From contig NC_092571.1 in the NCBI RefSeq assembly GCF_037975245.1, positions 22,121,917 to 22,185,916 of the forward strand: a stretch of 64,000 nt of DNA, written 5' to 3'. Below, one piece after another: positions 48,743-61,032 of the stretch; within the stretch, counting starts at the first letter, position 1, and each line of letters begins with the position of its first letter. The DNA is from Apostichopus japonicus. Taxonomy: Eukaryota > Echinodermata > Holothuroidea > Aspidochirotida > Stichopodidae. The notes under the pieces were generated by a model, which was given only the letters and a program-made list of their open reading frames with translations, was not told the DNA's origin and made no database searches. Both the position numbers and the translations under genes were made by a program.

Positions 48743-51314
48743 TGGTTCGAACCCCGGGTGATGACGTCTTTTGCCGATCTTTTACAGCAAGTGCCTACAC
48801 GGTGAGCTGTAAGTATTAGTTAATCCACCTAATATCTCAGTCAATACAGTGGCGCGATGGCTTGGCGCACTGTGCGAGCTGATGATCGAGACTCTCTTTT
48901 GCATCCGTGGTTCGAACCCCGGGTGATGACGTCTTTTACAGCAAGTGCCTACACGGGGAGCTGTAAGTATTAGTTAATCCACCTAACATCTCAGTCCATA
49001 CAGTGGCGCGATGGCTTGGCGCACTGTGCGAGCTGATGATCGAGACTCTCTTTTGCATCCGTGGTTCGAACCCCGGGTGATGACGTCTTTTGCCGATCTT
49101 TTACAGCAAGTGCCTACACGGTGAGCTGTAAGTATTAGTTAATCCACCTAATATCTCAGTCCATACAGTGGCGCGATGGCTTGGCGCACTGTGCGAGCTG
49201 ATGATCGAGACTCTCTTTTGCATCCGTGGTTCGAACCCCGGGTGATGACGTCTTTTGCCGATCTTTTACAGCAAGTGCCTACACGGGGAGCTGTAAGTAT
49301 TAGTTAATCCACCTAATATCTCAGTCCATACAGTGGCGCGATGGCTTGGCGCACTGTGCGAGCTGATGATCGAGACTCTCTTTTGCATCCGTGGTTCGAA
49401 CCCCGGGTGATGACGTCTTTTGCCGATCTTTTACAGCAAGTGCCTACACGGGGAGCTGTAAGTATTAGTTAATCCACCTAATATCTCAGTCCATACAGTG
49501 GCGCGATGGCTTGGCGCACTGTGCGAGCTGATGATCGAGACTCTCTTTTGCATCCGTGGTTCGAACCCCGGGTGATGACGTCTTTTACAGCAAGTGCCTA
49601 CACGGGGAGCTGTAAGTATTAGTTAATCCACCTAACTTCTCAGTCCATACAGTGGCGCGATGGCTTGGCGCACTGTGCGAGCTGATGATCGAGACTCTTT
49701 TGCATCCGTGGTTCGAACCCCGGGTGATGACGTCTTTTGCCGATCTTTTACAGCAAGTGCCTACACGGGGAGCTGTAAGTATTAGTTAATCCACCTAATA
49801 TCTCAGTCCATACAGTGGCGCGATGGCTTGGCGCACTGTGCGAGCTGATGATCGAGACTCTCTTTTGCATCCGTGGTTCGAACCCCGGGTGATGACGTCT
49901 TTTACAGCAAGTGCCTACACGGGGAGCTGTAAGTATTAGTTAATCCACCTAACATCTCAGTCCATACAGTGGCGCGATGGCTTGGCGCACTGTGCGAGCT
50001 GATGATCGAGACTCTCTTTTGCATCCGTGGTTCGAACCCCGGGTGATGACGTCTTTTGCCGATCTTTTACAGCAAGTGCCTACACGGGGAGCTGTAAGTA
50101 TTAGTTAATCCACCTAATATCTCAGTCCATACAGTGGCGCGATGGCTTGGCGCACTGTGCGAGCTGATGATCGAGACTCTCTTTTGCATCCGTGGTTCGA
50201 ACCCCGGGTGATGACGTCTTTTACAGCAAGTGCCTACACGGGGAGCTGTAAGTATTAGTTAATCCACCTAATATCTCAGTCCATACAGTGGCGCGATGGC
50301 TTGGCGCACTGTGCGAGCTGATGATCGAGACTCTCTTTTGCATCCGTGGTTCGAACCCCGGGTGATGACGTCTTTTGCCGATCTTTTACAGCAAGTGCCT
50401 ACACGGTGAGCTGTAAGTATTAGTTAATCCACCTAATATCTCAGTCAATACAGTGGCGCGATGGCTTGGCGCACTGTGCGAGCTGATGATCGAGACTCTC
50501 TTTTGCATCCGTGGTTCGAACCCCGGGTGATGACGTCTTTTACAGCAAGTGCCTACACGGGGAGCTGTAAGTATTAGTTAATCCACCTAACATCTCAGTC
50601 CATACAGTGGCGCGATGGCTTGGCGCACTGTGCGAGCTGATGATCGAGACTCTCTTTTGCATCCGTGGTTCGAACCCCGGGTGATGACGTCTTTTGCCGA
50701 TCTTTTACAGCAAGTGCCTACACGGTGAGCTGTAAGTATTAGTTAATCCACCTAATATCTCAGTCCATACAGTGGCGCGATGGCTTGGCGCACTGTGCGA
50801 GCTGATGATCGAGACTCTCTTTTGCATCCGTGGTTCGAACCCCGGGTGATGACGTCTTTTGCCGATCTTTTACAGCAAGTGCCTACACGGGGAGCTGTAA
50901 GTATTAGTTAATCCACCTAATATCTCAGTCCATACAGTGGCGCGATGGCTTGGCGCACTGTGCGAGCTGATGATCGAGACTCTCTTTTGCATCCGTGGTT
51001 CGAACCCCGGGTGATGACGTCTTTTGCCGATCTTTTACAGCAAGTGCCTACACGGGGAGCTGTAAGTATTAGTTAATCCACCTAATATCTCAGTCCATAC
51101 AGTGGCGCGATGGCTTGGCGCACTGTGCGAGCTGATGATCGAGACTCTCTTTTGCATCCGTGGTTCGAACCCCGGGTGATGACGTCTTTTACAGCAAGTG
51201 CCTACACGGGGAGCTGTAAGTATTAGTTAATCCACCTAATATCTCAGTCCATACAGTGGCGCGATGGCTTGGCGCACTGTGCGAGCTGATGATCGAGACT
51301 CTCTTTTGCATCCG
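48743..51314. repeat. Tandem duplication with 1604-bp offset
   Basis: ACGGTGAGC with linked TCAGTCAATACAG at 48801/48837 recurs at 50405/50441. ACGGTGAGC at 49120 recurs at 50724. The L/S order L-S-L-L-L-S is shared from 48743 and from 50347. The offset is a ten-monomer length (1606 bp) less the 2-bp deletion at 49691, which is present only in the left copy and so arose after the duplication or was lost from the right. Confidence 0.87.
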
Positions 51315-54300
51315 TGGTTCGAACCCCGGGTGATGACGTCTTTTACAGCAAGTGCCTACACGGGGAGCTGTAAGTATTAGTTAATCCACCTAATATCTCA
51401 GTCCATACAGTGGCGCGATGGCTTGGCGCACTGTGCGAGCTGATGATCGAGACTCTCTTTTGCATCCGTGGTTCGAACCCCGGGTGATGACGTCTTTTGC
51501 CGATCTTTTACAGCAAGTGCCTACACGGGGAGCTGTAAGTATTAGTTAATCCACCTAATATCTCAGTCCATACAGTGGCGCGATGGCTTGGCGCACTGTG
51601 CGAGCTGATGATCGAGACTCTCTTTTGCATCCGTGGTTCGAACCCCGGGTGATGACGTCTTTTACAGCAAGTGCCTACACGGGGAGCTGTAAGTATTAGT
51701 TAATCCACCTAACATCTCAGTCCATACAGTGCCGCGATGGCTTGGCGGACTGTGCGAGCTGATGATCGAGACTCTCTTTTGCATCCGTGGTTCGAACCCC
51801 GGGTGATGACGTCTTTTGCCGATCTTTTACAGCAAGTGCCTACACGGGGAGCTGTAAGTATTAGTTAATCCACCTAATATCTCAGTCCATACAGTGGCGC
51901 GATGGCTTGGCGCACTGTGCGAGCTGATGATCGAGACTCTCTTTTGCATGCGTGGTTCGAACCCCGGGTGATGACGTCTTTTACAGCAAGTGCCTACACG
52001 GGGAGCTGTAAGTATTAGATAATCCACCTAACATCTCAGTCCATACAGTGGCGCGATGGATTGGCGCACTGTGCGAGCTGATGATCGAGACTCTCTTTTG
52101 CATCCGTGGTTCGAACCCCGGGTGATGACGTCTTTTGCCGATCTTTTACAGCAAGTGCCTACACGGGGAGCTGTAAGTATTAGTTAATCCACCTAATATC
52201 TCAGTCCATACAGTGGCGCGATGGCTTGGCGCACTGTGCGAGCTGATGATCGAGACTCTCTTTTGCATCCGTGGTTCGAACCCCGGGTGATGACGTCTTT
52301 TACAGCAAGTACCTACACGGGGAGCTGTAAGTATTAGTTAATCCACCTAACATCTCAGTCCATACAGTGGCGCGATGGCTTGGCGCACTGTGCGAGCTGA
52401 TGATCGAGACTCTCTTTTGCATCCGTGGTTCGAACCCCGGGTGATGACGTCTTTTGCCGATCTTTTACAGCAAGTGCCTACACGGGGAGCTGTAAGTATT
52501 AGTTAATCCACCTAATATCTCAGTCCATACAGTGGCGCGATGGCTTGGCGCACTGTGCGAGCAGATGATCGAGACTCTCTTTTGCATCCGTGGTTCGAAC
52601 CCCGGGTGATGACGTCTTTTACAGCAAGTGCCTACACGGGGAGCTGTAAGTATTAGTTAATCCACCTAACATCTCAGTCCATACAGTGGCGCGATGGCTT
52701 GGCGCACTGTGCGAGCTGATGATCGAGACTCTCTTTTGCATCCGTGGTTCGAACCCCGGGTGATGACGTCTTTTGCCGATCTTTTACAGCAAGTGCCTAC
52801 ACGGGGAGCTGTAAGTATTAGTTAATCCACCTAATATCTCAGTCCATACAGTGGCGCGATGGCTTGGCGCACTGTGCGAGCTGATGATCGAGACTCTCTT
52901 TTGCATCCGTGGTTCGAACCCCGGGTGATGACGTCTTTTACAGCAAGTGCCTACACGGGGAGCTGTAAGTATTAGTTAATCCACCTAACATCTCAGTCCA
53001 TACAGTGGCGCGATGGCTTGGCGCACTGTGCGAGCTGATGATCGAGACTCTCTTTTGCATCCGTGGTTCGAACCCCGGGTGATGACGTCTTTTGCCGATC
53101 TTTTACAGCAAGTGCCTACACGGGGAGCTGTAAGTATTAGTTAATCCACCTAATATCTTAGTCCATACAGTGGCGCGATGGCTTGGCGCACTGTGCGAGC
53201 TGATGATCGAGACTCTCTTTTGCATCCGTGGTTCGAACCCCGGGTGATGACGTCTTTTACAGCAAGTGCCTACACGGGGAGCTGTAAGTATTAGTTAATC
53301 CACCTAATATCTCAGTCCATACAGTGGCGCGATGGCTTGGCGCACTGTGCGAGCTGATGATCGAGACTCTCTTTTGCATCCGTGGTTAGAACCCCGGGTG
53401 ATGACGTCTTTTACAGCAAGTACCTACACGGGGAGCTGTAAGTATTAGTTAATCCACCTAACATCTCAGTCCATACAGTGGCGCGATGGCTTGGCGCACT
53501 GTGCGAGCTGATGATCGAGACTCTCTTTTGCATCCGTGGTTCGAACCCCGGGTGATGACGTCTTTTGCCGATCTTTTACAGCAAGTGCCTACACGGGGAG
53601 CTGTAAGTATTAGTTAATCCACCTAATATCTCAGTCCATACAGTGGCGCGATGGCTTGGCGCACTGTGCGAGCTGATGATCGAGACTCTCTTTTGCATCC
53701 GTGGTTCGAACCCCGGGTGATGACGTCTTTTACAGCAAGTGCCTACACGGGGAGCTGTAAGTATTAGTTAATCCACCTAACATCTCAGTCCATACAGTGG
53801 CGCGATGGCTTGGCGCACTGTGCGAGCTGATGATCGAGACTCTCTTTTGCATCCGTGGTTCGAACCCCGGGTGATGACGTCTTTTGCCGATCTTTTACAG
53901 CAAGTGCCTACACGGGGAGCTGTAAGTATTAGTTAATCCACCTAATATCTCAGTCCATACAGTGGCGCGATGGCTTGGCGCACTGTGCGAGCTGATGATC
54001 GAGACTCTCTTTTGCATCCGTGGTTCGAACCCCGGGTGATGACGTCTTTTGCCGATCTTTTACAGCAAGTGCCTACACGGGGAGCTGTAAGTATTAGTTA
54101 ATCCACCTAATATCTCAGTCCATACAGTGGCGCGATGGCTTGGCGCACTGTGCGAGCTGATGATCGAGACTCTCTTTTGCATCCGTGGTTCGAACCCCGG
54201 GTGATGACGTCTTTTACAGCAAGTGCCTACACGGGGAGCTGTAAGTATTAGTTAATCCACCTAACATCTCAGTCCATACAGTGGCGCGATGGCTTGGCGC

Positions 54301-57300
54301 ACTGTGCGAGCTGATGATCGAGACTCTTTTGCATCCGTGGTTCGAACCCCGGGTGATGACGTCTTTTGCCGATCTTTTACAGCAAGTGCCTACACGGGGA
54401 GCTGTAAGTATTAGTTAATCCACCTAATATCTCAGTCCATACAGTGGCGCGATGGCTTGGCGCACTGTGCGAGCTGATGATCGAGACTCTCTTTTGCATC
54501 CGTGGTTCGAACCCCGGGTGATGACGTCTTTAACAGCAAGTGCCTACACGGGGAGCTGTAAGTATTAGTTAATCCACCTAACATCTCAGTCCATACAGTG
54601 GCGCGATGGCTTGGCGCACTGTGCGAGCTGATGATCGAGACTCTCTTTTGCATCCGTGGTTCGAACCCCGGGTGATGACGTCTTTTGCCGATCTTTTACA
54701 GCAAGTGCCTACACGGGGAGCTGTAAGTATTAGTTAATCCACCTAATATCTCAGTCCATACAGTGGCGCGATGGCTTGGCGCACTGTGCGAGCTGATGAT
54801 CGAGACTCTCTTTTGCATCCGTGGTTCGAACCCCGGGTGATGACGTCTTTTGCCGATCTTTTACAGCAAGTGCCTACACGGGGAGCTGTAAGTATTAGTT
54901 AATCCACCTAATATCTCAGTCCATACAGTGGCGCGATGGCTTGGCGCACTGTGCGAGCTGATGATCGAGACTCTCTTTTGCATCCGTGGTTCGAACCCCG
55001 GGTGATGACGTCTTTTACAGCAAGTGCCTACACGGGGATCTGTAAGTATTAGTTAATCCACCTAACATCTCAGTCCATACAGTGGCGCGATGGCTTGGCG
55101 CACTGTGCGAGCTGATGATCGAGACTCTCTTTTGCATCCGTGGTTCGAACCCCGGGTGATGACGTCTTTTGCCGATCTTTTACAGCAAGTGCCTACACGG
55201 GGAGCTGTAAGTATTAGTTAATCCACCTAATATCTCAGTCCATACAGTGGCGAGATGGCTTGGCGCACTGTGCGAGCTGATGATCGAGACTCTCTTTTGC
55301 ATCCGTGGTTCGAACCCCGGGTGATGACGTCTTTTGCCGATCTTTTACAGCAAGTGCCTACACGGGGAGCTGTAAGTATTAGTTAATCCACCTAATATCT
55401 CAGTCCATACAGTGGCGCGATGGCTTGGCGCACTGTGCGAGCTGATGATCGAGACTCTTTTGCATCCGTGGTTCGAACCCCGGGTGATGACGTCTTTTGC
55501 CGATCTTTTACAGCAAGTGCCTACACGGGGAGCTGTAAGTATTAGTTAATCCACCTAATATCTCAGTCCATACAGTGGCGCGATGGCTTGGCGCACTGTG
55601 CGAGCTGATGATCGAGACTCTCTTTTGCATCCGTGGTTCGAACCCCGGGTGATGACGTCTTTTACAGCAAGTGCCTACACGGGGAGCTGTAAGTATTAGT
55701 TAATCCACCTAACATCTCAGTCCATACAGTGGCGCGATGGCTTGGCGCACTGTGCGAGCTGATGATCGAGACTCTCTTTTGCATCCGTGGTTCGAACCCC
55801 GGGTGATGACGTCTTTTGCCGATCTTTTACAGCAAGTGCCTACACGGGGAGCTGTAAGTATTAGTTAATCCACCTAATATCTCAGTCCATACAGTGGCGC
55901 GATGGCTTGGCGCACTGTGCGAGCTGATGATCGAGACTCTCTTTTGCATCCGTGGTTCGAACCCCGGGTGATGACGTCTTTTACAGCAAGTGCCTACACG
56001 GGGAGCTGTAAGTATTAGTTAATCCACCTAACATCTCAGTCCATACAGTGGCGCGATGGCTTGGCGCACTGTGCGAGCTGATGATCGAGACTCTCTTTTG
56101 CATCCGTGGTTCGAACCCCGGGTGATGACGTCTTTTGCCGATCTTTTACAACAAGTGCCTACACGGGGAGCTGTAAGTATTAGTTAATCCACCTAATATC
56201 TCAGTCCATACAGTGGCGCGATGGCTTGGCGCACTGTGCGAGCTGATGATCGAGACTCTCTTTTGCATCCGTGGTTCGAACCCCGGGTAATGACGTCTTT
56301 TACAGCAAGTGCCTACACGGGGAGCTGTAAGTATTAGTTAATCCACCTAATATCTCAGTCCATACAGTGGCGCGATGGCTCGGCGCACTGTGCGAGCTGA
56401 TGATCGAGACTCTCTTTTGCATCCGTGGTTCGAACCCCTTGTGATGACGTCTTTTGCCGATCTTTTACAGCAAGTGCCTACACGGGGAGCTGTAAGTATT
56501 AGTTAATCCACCTAATATCCCAGTCCATACAGTGGCGCGATGGCTCGGCGCACTGTGCGAGCTGATGATCGAGACTCTCTTTTGCATCCGTGGTTCGAAC
56601 CCCGGGTGATGACGTCTTTTGCCGATCTTTTACAGCAAGTGCCTACACGGGGAGCTGTAAGTATTAGTTAATCCACCTAATATCTCAGTCCATACAGTGG
56701 CGCGATGGCTTGGCGCACTGTGCGAGCTGATGATCGAGACTCTCTTTTGCATCCGTGGTTCGAACCCCGGGTGATGACGTCTTTTACAGCAAGTGCCTAC
56801 ACGGGGAGCTGTAAGTATTAGTTAATCCACCTAACATCTCAGTCCATACAGTGGCGCGATGGCTTGGCGCACTGTGCGAGCTGATGATCGAGACTCTCTT
56901 TTGCATCCGTGGTTCGAACCCCGGGTGATGACGTCTTTTGCCGATCTTTTACAGCAAGTGCCTACACGGGGAGCTGTAAGTATTAGTTAATCCACCTAAT
57001 ATCTCAGTCCATACAGTGGCGCGATGGCTTGGCGCACTGTGCGAGCTGATGATCGAGACTCTCTTTTGCATCCGTGGTTCAAACCCCGGGTGATGACGTC
57101 TTTTACAGCAAGTGCCTACACGGGGAGCTGTAAGTATTAGTTAATCCACCTAACATCTCAGTCCATACAGTGGCGCGATGGCTTGGCGCACTGTGCGAAC
57201 TGATGATCGAGACTCTCTTTTGCATCCGTGGTTCGAACCCCGGGTGATGACGTCTTTTGCCGATCTTTTACAGCAAGTGCCTACACGGGGAGCTGTAAGT

Positions 57301-57547
57301 ATTAGTTAATCCACCTAATATCTCAGTCCATACAGTGGCGCGATGGCTTGGCGCACTGTGCGAGCTGATGATCGAGACTCTCTTTTGCATCCGTGGTTCG
57401 AACCCCGGGTGATGACGTCTTTTACAGCAAGTGCCTACACGGGGAGCTGTAAGTATTAGTTAATCCACCTAACATCTCAGTCCATACAGTGGCGCGATGG
57501 CTTGGCGCACTGTGCGAGCTGATGATCGAGACTCTCTTTTGCATCCG
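51315..57547. repeat. Mixed L/S segment
   Basis: Irregular L/S order, with 2-bp deletions in the CTCTCTTTT tract at 54320 and 55451. The S monomer at 52272 has CAAGTACCT, followed 255 bp later by GAGCAGATG. That linked pair is the seed seen amplified at 57.5-61 kb. GGCTCGGCGC appears in two neighbouring monomers near 56377 and 56543. Confidence 0.87.
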
Positions 57548-60500
57548 TGGTTCGAACCCCGGGTGATGACGTCTTTTACATCAAGTACCTATACGGGGAG
57601 CTGTAAGTATTAGTTAATCCACCTAACATCTCAGTCCATACAGTGGCGCGATGGCTTGGCGCACTGTGCGAGCTGATGATCGAGACTCTCTTTTGCATCC
57701 GTGGTTCGAACCCCGGGTGATGACGTCTTTTGCCGATCTTTTACAGCAAGTGCCTACACGGGGAGCTGTAAGTATTAGTTAATCCACCTAATATCTCAGT
57801 CCATACAGTGGCGCGATGGCTTGGCGCACTGTGCGAGCAGATGATCGAGACTCTCTTTTGCATCCGTGGTTCGAACCCCGGGTGATGACGTCTTTTACAG
57901 CAAGTGCCTACACGGGGAGCTGTAAGTATTAGTTAATCCACCTAACATCTCAGTCCATACAGTGGCGCGATGGCATGGCGCACTGTGCGAGCTGATGATC
58001 GAGACTCTCTTTTGCATCCGTGGTTCGAACCCCGGGTGATGACGTCTTTTACAGCAAGTGCCTACACGGGGAGCTGTAAGTATTAGTTAATCCACCTAAC
58101 ATCTCAGTCCATACAGTGGCGCGATGGCTTGGCGCACTGTGCGAACTGATGATCGAGACTCTCTTTTGCATCCGTGGTTCGAACCCCGGGTGATGACGTC
58201 TTTTGCCGATCTTTTACAGCAAGTGCCTACACGGGGAGCTGTAAGTATTAGTTAATCCACCTAATATCTCAGTCCATACAGTGGCGCGATGGCTTGGCGC
58301 ACTGTGCGAGCTGATGATCGAGACTCTCTTTTGCATCCGTGGTTCGAACCCCGGGTGATGACGTCTTTTACAGCAAGTGCCTACACGGGGAGCTGTTAGT
58401 ATTAGTTAATCCACCTAACATCTCAGTCCATACAGTGGCGCGATGGCTTGGCGCACTGTGCGAGCTGATGATCGAGACTCTCTTTTGCATCCGTGGTTCG
58501 AACCCCGGGTGATGACGTCTTTTGCCGATCTTTTACAGCAAGTGCCTACACGGGGAGCTGTAAGTATTAGTTAATCCACCTAATATCTCAGTCCATACAG
58601 TGGCGCGATGGCTTGGCGCACTGTGCGAGCTGATGATCGAGACTCTCTTTTGCATCCGTGGTTCGAACCCCGGGTGATGACGTCTTTTACAGCAAGTGCC
58701 TACACGGGGAGCTGTAAGTATTAGTTAATCCACCTAACATCTCAGTCCATACAGTGGCGCGATGGCTTGGCGCACTGTGCGAACTGATGATCGAGACTCT
58801 CTTTTGCATCCGTGGTTCGAACCCCGGGTGATGACGTCTTTTGCCGATCTTTTACAGCAAGTGCCTACACGGGGAGCTGTAAGTATTAGTTAATCCACCT
58901 AATATCTCAGTCCATACAGTGGCGCGATGGCTTGGCGCACTGTGCGAGCTGATGATCGAGACTCTCTTTTGCATCCGTGGTTCGAACCCCGGGTGATGAC
59001 GTCTTTTACAGCAAGTGCCTACACGGGGAGCTGTAAGTATTAGTTAATCCACCTAATATCTCAGTCCATACAGTGGCGCGATGGCTTGGCGCACTGTGCG
59101 AGCTGATGATCGAGACTCTCTTTTGCATCCGTGGTTCGAACCCCGGGTGATGACGTCTTTTACAGCAAGTACCTACACGGGGAGCTGTAAGTATTAGTTA
59201 ATCCACCTAACATCTCAGTCCATACAGTGGCGCGATGGCTTGGCGCACTGTGCGAGCTGATGATCGAGACTCTCTTTTGCATCCGTGGTTCGAACCCCGG
59301 GTGATGACGTCTTTTGCCGATCTTTTACAGCAAGTGCCTACACGGGGAGCTGTAAGTATTAGTTAATCCACCTAATATCTCAGTCCATACAGTGGCGCGA
59401 TGGCTTGGCGCACTGTGCGAGCAGATGATCGAGACTCTCTTTTGCATCCGTGGTTCGAACCCCGGGTGATGACGTCTTTTACAGCAAGTGCCTACACGGG
59501 GAGCTGTAAGTATTAGTTAATCCACCTAACATCTCAGTCCATACAGTGGCGCGATGGCATGGCGCACTGTGCGAGCTGATGATCGAGACTCTCTTTTGCA
59601 TCCGTGGTTCGAACCCCGGGTGATGACGTCTTTTACAGCAAGTGCCTACACGGGGAGCTGTAAGTATTAGTTAATCCACCTAACATCTCAGTCCATACAG
59701 TGGCGCGATGGCTTGGCGCACTGTGCGAGCTGATGATCGAGACTCTTTTGCATCCGTGGTTCGAACCCCGGGTGATGACGTCTTTTGCCGATCTTTTACA
59801 GCAAGTGCCTACACGGGGAGCTGTAAGTATTAGTTAATCCACCTAATATCTCAGTCCATACAGTGGCGCGATGGCTTGGCGCACTGTGTGAGCTGATGAT
59901 CGAGACTCTCTTTTGCATCCGTGGTTCGAACCCCGGGTGATGACGTCTTTTACAGCAAGTGCCTACACGGGGAGCTGTAAGTATAAGTTAATCCACCTAA
60001 CATCTCAGTCCATACAGTGGCGCGATGGCTTGGCGCACTGTGCGAGCTGATGATCGAGACTCTCTTTTGCATCCGTGGTTCGAACCCCGGGTGATGACGT
60101 CTTTTGCCGATCTTTTACAGCAAGTGCCTACACGGGGAGCTGTAAGTATTAGTTAATCCACCTAATATCTCAGTCCATACAGTGGCGCGATGGCTTGGCG
60201 CACTGTGCGAGCTGATGATCGAGACTCTCTTTTGCATCCGTGGTTCGAACCCCGGGTGATGACGTCTTTTACAGCAAGTGCCTACACGGGGAGCTGTAAG
60301 TATTAGTTAATCCACCTAACATCTCAGTCCATACAGTGGCGCGATGGCTTGGCGCACTGTGCGAGCTGATGATCGAGACTCTCTTTTGCATCCGTGGTTC
60401 GAACCCCGGGTGATGACGTCTTTTGCCGATCTTTTACAGCAAGTGCCTACACGGGGAGCTGTAAGTATTAGTTAATCCACCTAATATCTCAGTCCATACA

Positions 60501-61032
60501 GTGGCGCGATGGCTTGGCGCACTGTGCGAGCTGATGATCGAGACTCTCTTTTGCATCCGTGGTTCGAACCCCGGGTGATGACGTCTTTTACAGCAAGTAC
60601 CTACACGGGGAGCTGTAAGTATTAGTTAATCCACCTAACATCTCAGTCCATACAGTGGCGCGATGGCTTGGCGCACTGTGCGAGCTGATGATCGAGACTC
60701 TCTTTTGCATCCGTGGTTCGAACCCCGGGTGATGACGTCTTTTGCCGATCTTTTACAGCAAGTGCCTACACGGGGAGCTGTAAGTATTAGTTAATCCACC
60801 TAATATCTCAGTCCATACAGTGGCGCGATGGCTTGGCGCACTGTGCGAGCAGATGATCGAGACTCTCTTTTGCATCCGTGGTTCGAACCCCGGGTGATGA
60901 CGTCTTTTACAGCAAGTGCCTACACGGGGAGCTGTAAGTATTAGTTAATCCACCTAACATCTCAGTCCATACAGTGGCGCGATGGCATGGCGCACTGTGC
61001 GAGCTGATGATCGAGACTCTCTTTTGCATCCG
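57548..61032. repeat. Three-copy local duplication (1584- and 1428-bp units)
   Basis: Three linked variants occur in order in each unit: CAAGTACCT (57582, 59166, 60594), GCAGATG (57837, 59421, 60849) and GGCATGG (57972, 59556, 60984). Offsets are 1584 and 1428 bp for all three. The shorter second unit lacks one S and carries a 2-bp deletion at 59739, which accounts for the full 156-bp difference. The third unit is cut off after at least its first three monomers. The copy at 52306/52561 has the first two marks but not the third, so it looks ancestral. Confidence 0.92.
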
